Shown: piece after piece, positions 17,371 to 26,268 of the stretch
Layout: each line of letters starts with the position of its first letter
Position numbering within the stretch: position 1 is the first letter of the stretch
Assembly: GCA_001804565.1 (NCBI GenBank)
Contig: MHAC01000021.1
Location: 1-35,032, forward strand
Direction of reading: 5' to 3'
Length of the DNA: 35,032 nt
Source of the DNA: Ignavibacteria bacterium GWF2_33_9
GTDB taxonomy: Bacteria; Bacteroidota; Ignavibacteria; Kapaibacteriales; UBA2268
Made by a program: the position numbers and the translations under genes
Notes under the pieces: model-generated
The model's database searches: none
The model's input: the letters and a program-made list of their open reading frames with translations, nothing else
What the model was told of the DNA's origin: nothing

Positions 17371-19215
17371 ATGCCCAAAAAGCAAAAAATAGAACTTTTG
17401 GCACCGGCAAAGAATTTGCAGAGTGGAATTGTTGCAATTAACTATGGTGCTGATGCTGTTTATGTGGGAGCAGAAAAATTCGGGGCAAGAGCTGCTGCAG
17501 TAAATTCTATTGAAGATATTGCTCAATTATGCGAATATGCTCATCTTTTCAATGCAAAAGTCTATGCAACAGTAAATACAATCTTTTCTGACGAAGAAAA
17601 TACCGAAGTACAAAATCTGATTGATAATCTTGCAGAAGCAAAAGTGGATGCTCTTATTATACAGGATTTGGGTATCCTGAAAATGAATACTCATAATTTA
17701 CCTCTTTTTGCCAGTACACAAACCAATAATTATGAAATTGAGCGAATCAAGTTTTTGGAATCATTAGGATTTGAAAGGATAATTCTTGCAAGAGAACTAT
17801 CTTTGGAAATGATTTGCAATATTCGTGAACATACTAAAATTGAATTGGAATCATTTATTTTTGGAGCAATTTGTGTTTCATTTAGCGGAAAATGTTATGC
17901 AAGTTATGCTTCAAATTCCCGAAGTGCAAACAGAGGAGAATGTACTCAGATATGCCGCCATAACTTTACTCTGAAGACCGGAAATAATGATTCAATGGGA
18001 GAAAAAGGACATTTTCTCTCTATGAAAGATATGAATTTGGAAAATCATCTTTCGGAACTTTTGGCAGCAGGGGTTACTTCTTTCAAAATTGAAGGAAGAT
18101 TGAAAGAGGAAAATTATGTGAAAAATGTTACTTCTTATTTCCGAAAAAAACTTGATGAGGAAATTTCTAAGCATCCAAATTTTGAAAGGTCATCCGATGG
18201 CAGAACTGAAATTGCTTTCATTCCGAATTTAACCAAAACATTTAATCGAAGATTTACAGATTATTTTATCGAATTCAGGAATAAAGACATGGCTTCCTTT
18301 GGTTCTCCAAAAAATATTGGAGAAAAAATCGGTGTTGTTCTTGCTGTGGGCAAAAATTTTATCCATGTTGATACCAATCATCAATTAAATAATGGTGATG
18401 GCTTTACTTTTTTTAATCACAATAATGAATTGGAGGGATTTTTTGCCAATAAGGTCAAAAATAATATAATTTATCCTAATATTATGCCGAAAATAAAGAA
18501 GGGAACAACAATTTTCCGTAATAAGGATACCGCTTTCGAAAATGCACTAAAATCTGATGAAAGCCAAAGGACAATTGATTGCAATTTCCATTTTGAAAAT
18601 GATGAGAAATTGATTAAAATTAAAGTGGAAGACGATAGGGGAAATAAATATGAAAAGATTATAGAGAATAATTTCGAAATTGCAAGTAATCAGAATATGG
18701 CAAAAGATAATATTATGAAGCAATTTTCGAAGACAGGAAATTCCATATTTAGAGCAAATTTTATCACAATAAAGAGCGAAAAATTACCATTTATCCCAAT
18801 CGCAGAATTAAACTCAATCAGAAATAAAAGTCTAGATAAATTGCTTGATGAAAGGAAAAAGAATTTCAAACCTGCTCAAAGCACCGCAGTAACAAAAATT
18901 AGGGAATATTATCTAAAAAACATTGATTATACCGGAAACGTAATGAATAATCTTGCACGGAGTATTTACCAAGAAGCCGGTGTGAAGTTAATTGATGATG
19001 CATTCGAAAAAACTGAAGGTTATGAAGGCAAAGTTGTGATGACCACAAAGTATTGCATAAAATATGAATTAGGAATTTGCCCTATACATCATCAAAGTGA
19101 AATGAATGAAAAACAAAAGTCGGAAAGAAATAAACCATTATTTTTACAAGACGATAATCACAGATACAGCCTTGAATTCGACTGTGTGAAATGCGAAATG
19201 AAGGTGATCTACTAA
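17371..19215 (+). CDS. Peptidase U32-family protein, RlhA-type (RNA hydroxylation)
   Basis: A 614-residue U32 protein of the long class. The N-terminal TIM-barrel region opens with ELLAPAKNLQSGIVAINYGADAV-like sequence (8-30). The Cys cluster Cys168, Cys175, Cys191 and Cys195 resembles the family's iron-sulfur/prephenate-binding site. The C-terminal region has ARSIYQEAGVKL and a second Cys set (562, 570, 605, 608). E. coli RlhA, of this class, hydroxylates C2501 of 23S rRNA; other U32 proteins act on tRNA U34, and early 'collagenase' annotations are doubtful. Co-transcription with glgA looks incidental. Function is inferred from family only. Confidence 0.85.
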   Translation: MPKKQKIELLAPAKNLQSGIVAINYGADAVYVGAEKFGARAAAVNSIEDIAQLCEYAHLFNAKVYATVNTIFSDEENTEVQNLIDNLAEAKVDALIIQDLGILKMNTHNLPLFASTQTNNYEIERIKFLESLGFERIILARELSLEMICNIREHTKIELESFIFGAICVSFSGKCYASYASNSRSANRGECTQICRHNFTLKTGNNDSMGEKGHFLSMKDMNLENHLSELLAAGVTSFKIEGRLKEENYVKNVTSYFRKKLDEEISKHPNFERSSDGRTEIAFIPNLTKTFNRRFTDYFIEFRNKDMASFGSPKNIGEKIGVVLAVGKNFIHVDTNHQLNNGDGFTFFNHNNELEGFFANKVKNNIIYPNIMPKIKKGTTIFRNKDTAFENALKSDESQRTIDCNFHFENDEKLIKIKVEDDRGNKYEKIIENNFEIASNQNMAKDNIMKQFSKTGNSIFRANFITIKSEKLPFIPIAELNSIRNKSLDKLLDERKKNFKPAQSTAVTKIREYYLKNIDYTGNVMNNLARSIYQEAGVKLIDDAFEKTEGYEGKVVMTTKYCIKYELGICPIHHQSEMNEKQKSERNKPLFLQDDNHRYSLEFDCVKCEMKVIY

Positions 19216-19242
19216 ACATTATTAATTAGAAATCAAAAATAA

Positions 19243-20313
19243 TTAATAGTCAAAATCCAAAACTACATCATCAGTTAAAGGATGAGCTTGGCAAGTGAGT
19301 ACATACCCTCTATCTATTTCTTCCTGAGTGAGCCCATCGCTAATTGTCATATCAACTTTCCCTGAAATCAATTTGGCTCGGCAAGTTGAACAGGCGCCGA
19401 TTTGACAGCTGTAAGGTATCATAATCCCATTATTTTGTGCTGAAATTACTACATTGGAATCTGATTCCACAACAAATGCAAGTTCTTCACCATAAATTTT
19501 TAATGTAATAACTCTGTCCTCATATTCTTCTACAGCAGGTTTTATGGACGCATCAGTTGTGAATGATTCTTTGTGGATATTCGTACTTGGGAATTTAAGC
19601 TCAATAATTTTAGACTCAATATCTTTCATAAATTGATTTGGTCCACATAAGAAAAAGTGAGTTGCTTCAATTGGGATTGAAGTTTCTACTGATATATTTT
19701 CCTTTAATAATTGCGAGAAAATTTCGGGAGTAATACGTCCTCTGAATTGATTCCAATCCTCATTCGGCATACTCAAAAAATTAAATATTTTCAGTTGATT
19801 AGGATGTTGATGTTTAAGTAATTCCAACGGTTTATGGAAAATTATTCCTTCTTCAGTTCTATTTGAATAAAAGAGTAAAACGTGATTCTCAGGATGTGAA
19901 TTCAAAGCAGTATTTAAAATAGAAAAAAGTGGTGTAATCCCGCTTCCGGCTGCAATTAAAATAAATCTTGCAGGTTTGGGGATATCTCCAGGAATTGTGA
20001 ATTGTCCCAAAGGTGTTCCAACTTCAACTTCATCACCATCCTTCAAAGAATTTGTAATATATTTTGAAACTTTGCCACCTTCAATGTCCTTTATAGTAAT
20101 TTTTATGTCCTCATTCAAAGCAGGTGTGCTTGAAATTGAGTAAGCACGTCTTTCTTCCTGTCCGTCCAGATGAATTTTCAGATTAATATACTGACCGGAT
20201 TCATAATGAAATAATTCTTTCAATTCATTTGGAATATCAAAAACAAGAGAAACTGATTCGGGAGTTTCCTGAATTCTATCTTTAATTTTTACTTTGTAAA
20301 ATTCGTAAACCAT
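19243..20313 (-). CDS. PaaE-like ferredoxin-NAD(P)H oxidoreductase with C-terminal [2Fe-2S] domain
   Basis: A 356-residue electron-transfer flavoprotein. The FAD domain has RAYSIS (56-61) and GGKVSKYI (79-86); the NAD(P) domain has AGSGITP (122-128) and CGPNQFM (223-229). A plant-type [2Fe-2S] domain ends the protein, with ligands Cys303, Cys308, Cys311 and Cys341 (C-X4-C-X2-C...C). This arrangement matches PaaE of phenylacetyl-CoA epoxidase and related reductases for oxygenases. No paaABCD or oxygenase gene is nearby, so the partner is unknown. It stands alone, convergent with the U32 gene across 27 bp with no clear terminator. Confidence 0.87.
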   Translation of the reverse strand: MVYEFYKVKIKDRIQETPESVSLVFDIPNELKELFHYESGQYINLKIHLDGQEERRAYSISSTPALNEDIKITIKDIEGGKVSKYITNSLKDGDEVEVGTPLGQFTIPGDIPKPARFILIAAGSGITPLFSILNTALNSHPENHVLLFYSNRTEEGIIFHKPLELLKHQHPNQLKIFNFLSMPNEDWNQFRGRITPEIFSQLLKENISVETSIPIEATHFFLCGPNQFMKDIESKIIELKFPSTNIHKESFTTDASIKPAVEEYEDRVITLKIYGEELAFVVESDSNVVISAQNNGIMIPYSCQIGACSTCRAKLISGKVDMTISDGLTQEEIDRGYVLTCQAHPLTDDVVLDFDY

Positions 20314-20386
20314 TCAAAAATTATTATGAGTTATTTTAGTATAAACGAAAATGAAGATAATTACTTTGAAGAGTAGGAATCCTTGC

Positions 20387-20413
20387 AAAAAAAAATGCTC
20401 CGAAGAGCATTTT
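20387..20413 (-). terminator. Intrinsic terminator after the threonine dehydrogenase-like gene
   Basis: On the minus strand, a 9-bp stem (20392-20400 with 20405-20413) around a four-base TTCG loop is followed by a run of nine T. It lies 18 bp past the stop of the SDR gene and upstream of the PaaE-like gene, separating the two transcription units. Confidence 0.85.
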
Positions 20414-20431
20414 AATTTAAGTAAATTTGCA

Positions 20432-21394
20432 TTATTTAAGTTTGACTGATAATTTTTCAATCATATCTTTAACCATCGTGCTCAAATTATATTCCGGTTT
20501 CCAATCCCAATCATTACGTGCAGGAGTGTCATCAATTGAAGCAGGCCAAGAATCGGCAATTGCCTGACGAAAATCAGGTTTATAGTCAATTGTGAATTCA
20601 GGAATGATTTTCTTGATTTCATCAGCTAATTCTTCCGGAGCAAAACTGAATGCTGCAACATTATAATCTCCATGGAATTTCAATCTGTCCACATCTGCAT
20701 CCATCAAATCCAATGTTGCTTTAATGCAATCTGGCATATACATCATTGGCAATTTTGTACCTTCTTTCAAAAATGAGGTATATTGCTTTTTTTGGATTGC
20801 TTCGTAAAAAATTTCTACTGCATAATCAGTTGTACCACCACCAGGCAATGTTTCGCATGAAATAATTCCCGGATAACGAATACCACGAGTGTCCAATCCA
20901 TATTTCAAGAATAAATATTCGGAAAGTCTTTCTCCTGCAACTTTTGTAACACCATACATAGAAGTAGGACGCAAAATTGACTCTTGTGGAACATCTTCTT
21001 TTTGAATTCCTAGCCCCCAAGCAGCCATTGAACTTGGTACAAAAACTTTTTGAACTTTGTTTTCGATAGCAATTTTAAAAATGTTCATACTACCATTTAT
21101 GTTGATATCCCAACAGAGAAAAGGATTTTCCTCACCCTTTCCAGATAAAATTGCGGCTAAATGGTAAATTTCATTAATTCCACGCTTTTTCACAAATTCT
21201 TCGACATCGGAATAATTCATTACATTCAGCTTATCGTAAGAACCACCATCAGTAATAATTGCCGGAGCCTCGTCACGAATATCAGTGATGAATACATTAT
21301 CTGCGCCATATTTTTTGCGTAGCGCAAGTGCGAGTTCAGTCCCAATTTGACCAATACCGCCTGTAACTAAAATCTTCTTTGAAGTATTATTCAT
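20432..21394 (-). CDS. L-threonine 3-dehydrogenase-like protein (GalE-type SDR)
   Basis: A 320-residue extended SDR. It has the NAD motif TGGIGQIG (11-18), catalytic YGVTK (147-151) and a long PGGGTTDYAVEIFYEAI segment (184-200), followed by MMYMPDCIKATLDLM. The last two features are characteristic of the SDR-type L-threonine 3-dehydrogenases rather than sugar epimerases. It would oxidise threonine to 2-amino-3-ketobutyrate with NAD. The partner kbl is not in the window. It has its own terminator downstream and a TAATTTTG box upstream, so it looks monocistronic. Confidence 0.82.
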   Translation of the reverse strand: MNNTSKKILVTGGIGQIGTELALALRKKYGADNVFITDIRDEAPAIITDGGSYDKLNVMNYSDVEEFVKKRGINEIYHLAAILSGKGEENPFLCWDININGSMNIFKIAIENKVQKVFVPSSMAAWGLGIQKEDVPQESILRPTSMYGVTKVAGERLSEYLFLKYGLDTRGIRYPGIISCETLPGGGTTDYAVEIFYEAIQKKQYTSFLKEGTKLPMMYMPDCIKATLDLMDADVDRLKFHGDYNVAAFSFAPEELADEIKKIIPEFTIDYKPDFRQAIADSWPASIDDTPARNDWDWKPEYNLSTMVKDMIEKLSVKLK

Positions 21395-21432
21395 AAAATT
21401 ATAAAATTTAGAATTTCATTTTGATACGAAAA

Positions 21433-21440
21433 CAAAATTA
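21433..21440 (-). promoter_or_regulatory. Candidate -7 box of the SDR gene
   Basis: The minus strand reads GTTAATTTTGTT across these bases, giving TAATTTTG 38 nt before the ATG at 21394. It matches the TAnnTTTG element. No -33 box was recognised. Confidence 0.4.
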
Positions 21441-21508
21441 ACAAAAAATGTATTGAAATGAAAAGAAATACGTCAAGAAATCCTTAAATAATTACTTTTT
21501 GGAAAAGA

Positions 21509-22597
21509 TTGAAGAGAAATATTAAAAATTTAAATGATTCGGAATTAAGGGAAATTCTTTCAAGTCAAAAACAACCTGCTTTTCGTTCTGAACAAATTAA
21601 AAAAGCAATATATAAAAACCGTAAGAAAGAATTTTCAGAAATTTCGAATTTACCGAAATCGCTTACATCATATTTAACAGAGAATTTTGAGATTAATTCT
21701 CTGAAAATAAGAACTGTGAGAAAATCAAGAGATGGTTCAGTGAAATTTCTGTTTGAATCATTGGACGGAAATTCATTGGAAGCTGTGTATATGCCGTGGT
21801 TCGATGATTCTAGTGAAAATGTCGAAAGGGAAACGCTTTGCATTTCCTCGATGTCAGGATGCTCCGTTGGTTGTGCATTTTGTGCTACAGGTAAAATTGG
21901 TTTCAAGAAAAATCTGGAAATAGCTGAAATGATTGACCAGATATTTCTGGTTGAAGATTATTTGCATACAAAACTAACTAACATAGTCCTAATGGGGATG
22001 GGTGAACCTTTAATGAATTACAGCAATGTGATTGGTGCATTGGAAATTCTCACTGATCCCAATTATGAAATATTCAATCGAAAGAGAATTACTATTTCGA
22101 CTTCCGGAATTGCTCCTAGAATAAAGCAGCTTGCAAAATTCATACGTCCTGTAAAACTTGCAATATCCCTTCATGCAACTTCTAATGGTGTAAGGGATAA
22201 GATTATGCCGATAAATCAATCTTTCAAGCTGGAAACTTTGATGGATGCCGTTGAAGAATATTATAAGATAACTAAAATACCGATTACATATGAATATATA
22301 ATTTTTGATAATTTGAACGATACTGAGAATGATATAGTACGATTAACCAAAATTGCACGCAGAGTACCTTCAAGAGTAAACATTATACCATTCAATGATA
22401 TAAGTTTCACTAATCCTACAGGCTTTGCAAGTGAATTAAAACCGGCAAAAAGAGAAAAGATGGAATATTTTGCTGCAAAATTACGTGAAAAGGGTGTGGC
22501 AAGTATTATACGAGATACATTTGGTGGAGATATAGAAGCTGCTTGCGGACAATTAGCACTTTCTGAAGAAAAGATAATTCAAACAATTGAAATTTAA
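21509..22597 (+). CDS. rlmN: Dual-specificity 23S rRNA/tRNA A2503/A37 methyltransferase
   Basis: Radical-SAM enzyme that makes C2-methyladenosine in 23S rRNA (A2503) and some tRNAs. The [4Fe-4S] cluster motif CX3CX2C is Cys118, Cys122, Cys125 in SGCSVGCAFCATG. The GEPLMN SAM segment is at 165-170. The catalytic methyl-carrying Cys346 lies in DIEAACGQLA. The start is a TTG at 21509: there is no in-frame ATG before residue 95 and an in-frame TAA lies at 21485, so the usual N-terminus requires TTG (or another non-ATG codon). A GGAAAAGA stretch precedes it. folC follows after 2 bp. Confidence 0.93.
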   Translation: MKRNIKNLNDSELREILSSQKQPAFRSEQIKKAIYKNRKKEFSEISNLPKSLTSYLTENFEINSLKIRTVRKSRDGSVKFLFESLDGNSLEAVYMPWFDDSSENVERETLCISSMSGCSVGCAFCATGKIGFKKNLEIAEMIDQIFLVEDYLHTKLTNIVLMGMGEPLMNYSNVIGALEILTDPNYEIFNRKRITISTSGIAPRIKQLAKFIRPVKLAISLHATSNGVRDKIMPINQSFKLETLMDAVEEYYKITKIPITYEYIIFDNLNDTENDIVRLTKIARRVPSRVNIIPFNDISFTNPTGFASELKPAKREKMEYFAAKLREKGVASIIRDTFGGDIEAACGQLALSEEKIIQTIEI

Positions 22598-22599
22598 AT

Positions 22600-23892
22600 A
22601 TGAATAACAGGAAGACTGAAATACTTGATTGGTTATACTCCTTGCATAGATTTGGAATTCAGCCGGGTTTGGAAAGAATTTCCAATGTTTTGGCAAAATT
22701 GGGCAATCCCGAAAAATCCCTTAAAGCGATTCATATTGCAGGAACAAACGGAAAAGGCTCAACAGCTGTTACTATTTCATCAATTTTGATGGAAGCCGGA
22801 TACACAGTTGGACTTTATACTTCTCCTCATCTTGTAGATTTCAATGAAAGGATTCAGATAAACGGGAAATTAATTTCTGATGAGAAATTAGTTGATATTG
22901 CTGAAGAAATGATACCAGTGCAGGAGGAGACCGGGGCAACTTTTTTTGAATTCACAACAGCACTTGCCTTTAAATATTTTGCAGATGAAAAAGTTGACTT
23001 TGCCGTAATCGAAGCAGGGATGGGCGGGAAAAATGATGCTACAAATGTACTGAATCCAATATTGTCAGTCATCACACAAATAAGTATGGAACATACAGAT
23101 TATTTGGGAGATACTCTCGAAAAAATTGCAGAGGATAAAGCCGGGATAATCAAAGAAAATGGAAAAACATTAATTAGTGACAGTACTACCGAACTTAAAG
23201 ATTATTTCCGGAAAGAAGGTTTGCTTAAGAATAATATTGTGAAATTCTTAGATGAATTTTTCACAATTCGGTCTGTTGAAAAAGATAAAAGGGAATATAA
23301 CAAAATAAGTTATGGTCCTGTCAATGGTTTGCATAATCTTTATTTTAAAACTAAATGGAATAGTACCCATCAATATAAAAATATACTCGCCGGAATTGCA
23401 GCAATTAAAATGCTGAGTAATGAATTGAAAATTTCTGAAAACCTTATTCATAAAGGTACAAAACTAATAACTCGTAATTTTAGTTTCAATGGCAGATTTC
23501 AGATTTTAAGAAAAAAACCACTAAGAATATTAGATGTTGCTCATAATCCTGATGCTTTCATAGCTCTGAAAAAGAATCTTCAAAGAAATTATAAATCAAA
23601 TGAATTTACACTTGTAATTGCACTAATGGATGATAAAGACATTGATGCAATCACATCAACAATGGCAAATATCTTTTTAAAAATAATTGTTACTAAACCT
23701 AAGATAGATAGAGCTGCAAAACCTGAAAGAATTCGAGATAGTTTTATCAAAAATGGCGAAAAATCTGAAATTATCCTCACAAATTCTATACAAGAATGTA
23801 TTGAATTAACTATGGCTGATGAAAATCCTATTCTTTTTGCAGGTTCCTTTTATTTAATCGGAGAAGTTCTTAAAAATCTGAATCCCCAGTAA
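22600..23892 (+). CDS. folC: Bifunctional folylpolyglutamate/dihydrofolate synthase
   Basis: Adds glutamate to dihydropteroate and/or folates using ATP (Mur-ligase fold). The 430-residue protein has the P-loop HIAGTNGKGST (45-55), LYTSPHLVDFNERI (72-85), and EAGMGGKNDATN (138-149), a variant of the usual E-x-GLGGRLDATN. It also has HTDYLGDTLEKIAEDKAGIIK (165-185), GRFQ (298-301), DVAHNPDA (312-319) and a C-terminal GSFYLIGE. Its ATG is 2 bp after the rlmN stop, so the two share an mRNA. A dihydrofolate synthase role is not separable from folylpolyglutamate synthase by sequence. Confidence 0.93.
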   Translation: MNNRKTEILDWLYSLHRFGIQPGLERISNVLAKLGNPEKSLKAIHIAGTNGKGSTAVTISSILMEAGYTVGLYTSPHLVDFNERIQINGKLISDEKLVDIAEEMIPVQEETGATFFEFTTALAFKYFADEKVDFAVIEAGMGGKNDATNVLNPILSVITQISMEHTDYLGDTLEKIAEDKAGIIKENGKTLISDSTTELKDYFRKEGLLKNNIVKFLDEFFTIRSVEKDKREYNKISYGPVNGLHNLYFKTKWNSTHQYKNILAGIAAIKMLSNELKISENLIHKGTKLITRNFSFNGRFQILRKKPLRILDVAHNPDAFIALKKNLQRNYKSNEFTLVIALMDDKDIDAITSTMANIFLKIIVTKPKIDRAAKPERIRDSFIKNGEKSEIILTNSIQECIELTMADENPILFAGSFYLIGEVLKNLNPQ

Positions 23893-24040
23893 AAAAGAAC
23901 TATTTAAATAGCACTAATTATGTGCTGGAAAGAACTAAAATATAAAGCGATATATTTCTGTATTCTGAGTGGAAAAAATAAAATAAAAACACCTTATAAG
24001 TGTTTATACAAATCTATAATATATGAAAAAATGGTGAAAG

Positions 24041-26188
24041 ATGAATAATATTTCAACGACTTCAAATACAAAGAAAAAAGCTGTTGGAAAGAAAATAGAT
24101 AATACAAATAAATCTCTTCTTGTGAATGTGAAATATCAAGGAAGAGACCATGAAGTAGAATTATTCAGCAAATTTGACTTTTCAGGATTCTCAAAAGAAG
24201 AGATTATTGGTTGGTATAGATTAAATCAACTTGGCAGAAAATTAGACGAAAAGGCATCACTTTATCTCAAAATGGCAAAAGGCTGGTCCTACCATGCACC
24301 CTTTGCCGGTCATGACGGAATACAATTAGCTCTTGGAAAAATCTTCAGAGCAAGTAAGGATTACTTATTCCCATATTATCGTGACTTTATGACTTCAATT
24401 GCAGCCGGTATAACACCCGAAGAAATTATTCTTAACGGCTTGAGCAAAGAAACTGATGTTGCAGGTGGTGGTCGCCACATGAGCAATCACTTTGCCAAAC
24501 CGGAAATAAATATTGAAAATGTTTCATCATGTGTTTCGAATCACACTTTGCATGCTGTTGGAGTAGCAAGAGCAATAAAAAAATATAAAGGTGATGAAGT
24601 TGCTTATGCTTCATTCGGGGAATCATCAACATCTGAAGGATATTTTTACGAAGCAGTAAATACTTCTTGTCTTGAACAATTGCCTGTTATATTTGTGATT
24701 CAGAACAATGGCTATGGTATTTCAGTGCCAACAAGTGATCAGAGTGCAAATACACGAATTTCAGATAATTTGATTGGATTCAAGAATCTTAGAATTATAA
24801 ATTGTGATGGACGTGACCCATTCGATTCTTTCAGAGCATTGACAGAAGCTCAGCAATGGGCTTTGAGTGGTGCAGGTCCAGCAGTTGTTCACGCTGATTG
24901 TGACAGAGTAGGTTCTCACTCTAATTCCGACCGACACGAACTTTACCGTAGTCTTGAAGAATTGGAAAGAGTAAAGCGTCGTGATCCACTTTTACAATTT
25001 CGCTTCCATATCTTAAATGATGAGTATCTTACAGAGGAAGAATTGCTGGAATTGGAAGACAAAAATAAAATGGATATATTTGCTGCAGCAGATTTAGCTG
25101 AAGCTGCTCCTGATGCAGACGGCAAAACTTGGGAAAAATTCATTATTCCTGAAGAGTTTTATAAAGGTGAAAACTTTATTGAAAATGATTCGCATAATGG
25201 AGACAAAGTAACATATATACATTCAATAAATGAGACATTGAAATATGAATTCCGCAAAAATCCTAATACCTTCCTATGGGGACAGGATATTGAGAAAGGA
25301 GGTGTATTCAATGTCGTAAAGGGAATGCCCGAAGAATTCGGTAAAGAAAGAGTTTTCAATGCACCTATTGCAGAAGATACAATCGTTGGTACGGCAAATG
25401 GTTTTGTCAGGTATCGAGATGATATTCGTGTTGTTGTGGAAGGTGCAGAATTTGCAGATTATTTCTGGCCGGCAATGGAACAGTTAGTGGAATCTTCACA
25501 TGATTATTGGAGAACTAAAGGACAATTTTCTCCAAATTTCGTGATTCGACTTGCTAGTGGTGGTTATATTCAAGGGGGGCTCTATCATTCACAGAATCTG
25601 GAAGGGACATTTCTGACAATTCCCGGTATAAGGGTTGTGCAACCTGCCTTTGCAGATGATGCTGCAGGTTTGCTTAGAAATGCAATTCGTTCCAAAGGTA
25701 TTACATTATTCCTTGAACCGAAATTCCTTTATAATTTCAAGCCTGCGAATACTTCAATGCCAAGTGATGAATATGTGATTCCTTTCGGGAAAGCCAGAAT
25801 CAGAAAACATGGTAATGATATCACAATAGTAACTTATGGAACTGCTGTGCATTTATCACTTCTTGCTGCCGATGAATTGAAGAAGCAAGGTATTGATGCA
25901 GAAGTAATTGACCTTCGTTCACTTGCTCCTTGGGATAAAAATGCAGTTTTTGAATCTGTTCGTAAAACTAATAGAGTTGTTGTTGCACACGAGGATAAAA
26001 TTATAGGCGGCGTTGGCGGTGAAATTGTTGCTGAAATAAATGCAAACTGTTTCAAATATCTTGATGCACCAATTGAAAGAGTGGGTTCGAAATTTGTTCC
26101 GGTTGGATTTGCTAAATCTTACGAAAAAGAAATCTTACCAAATCAGAATGATATTATTGATGCTGTTAATAAATTGATGAGTTATTGA
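24041..26188 (+). CDS. Fused 2-oxoacid dehydrogenase E1 component, alpha-beta (branched-chain type)
   Basis: A single 715-residue chain carries both thiamine-diphosphate E1 subunits. The alpha half (about 45-345) holds the TPP/Mg site GESSTSEG (193-200) with the paired Asn222-Asn223, and a VGSHSNSDRHE loop (290-300). The beta half (about 390-712) has FLWGQDIEKGGVF (411-423), RVFNAPIAED (437-446), VEGAEFADYFWPA and the conserved C-terminal transketolase-like domain. The Asp-to-Glu change at the usual GDG motif resembles the human branched-chain enzyme, which supports a branched-chain 2-oxoacid substrate over pyruvate. No E2 or E3 gene is in the window. GGTGA (24033-24037) precedes the ATG. Confidence 0.9.
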   Translation: MNNISTTSNTKKKAVGKKIDNTNKSLLVNVKYQGRDHEVELFSKFDFSGFSKEEIIGWYRLNQLGRKLDEKASLYLKMAKGWSYHAPFAGHDGIQLALGKIFRASKDYLFPYYRDFMTSIAAGITPEEIILNGLSKETDVAGGGRHMSNHFAKPEINIENVSSCVSNHTLHAVGVARAIKKYKGDEVAYASFGESSTSEGYFYEAVNTSCLEQLPVIFVIQNNGYGISVPTSDQSANTRISDNLIGFKNLRIINCDGRDPFDSFRALTEAQQWALSGAGPAVVHADCDRVGSHSNSDRHELYRSLEELERVKRRDPLLQFRFHILNDEYLTEEELLELEDKNKMDIFAAADLAEAAPDADGKTWEKFIIPEEFYKGENFIENDSHNGDKVTYIHSINETLKYEFRKNPNTFLWGQDIEKGGVFNVVKGMPEEFGKERVFNAPIAEDTIVGTANGFVRYRDDIRVVVEGAEFADYFWPAMEQLVESSHDYWRTKGQFSPNFVIRLASGGYIQGGLYHSQNLEGTFLTIPGIRVVQPAFADDAAGLLRNAIRSKGITLFLEPKFLYNFKPANTSMPSDEYVIPFGKARIRKHGNDITIVTYGTAVHLSLLAADELKKQGIDAEVIDLRSLAPWDKNAVFESVRKTNRVVVAHEDKIIGGVGGEIVAEINANCFKYLDAPIERVGSKFVPVGFAKSYEKEILPNQNDIIDAVNKLMSY

Positions 26189-26213
26189 GCAAATAGTATT
26201 TAAAAAAAAATAC

Positions 26214-26247
26214 AAAAAAAAACGCACTCTTTATGAGTGCGTTTTTT
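26214..26247. terminator. Bidirectional terminator between convergent genes
   Basis: A 13-bp inverted repeat (26217-26229 and 26235-26247) with a five-base loop has a GC-rich core and A/T flanks giving U-runs on both strands. It serves the E1 gene from the left and the lipoprotein gene from the right. Confidence 0.87.
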
Positions 26248-26268
26248 CATTCTAAAAGAATAATCCAA

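Noticed and set aside
21414-21463. TTTCATTT / AAATGAAA repeat between the SDR gene and rlmN
   Set aside because: 8-bp arms with a spacer over 30 bp in very AT-rich DNA are expected by chance.
23985-24008. Hairpin AAACAC / GTGTTT in the 148-bp gap before the fused E1 gene
   Set aside because: Only 6 bp with no T-run after it, and the gap is AT-rich; no other element is clear there.
24617-24640. GDG motif of the E1 alpha half reads GES (193-195), which looked like a lost metal ligand
   Set aside because: Glu in place of Asp is known at this position in the human branched-chain enzyme, so the site can still bind metal; the Gly-to-Ser change alone is weak evidence.
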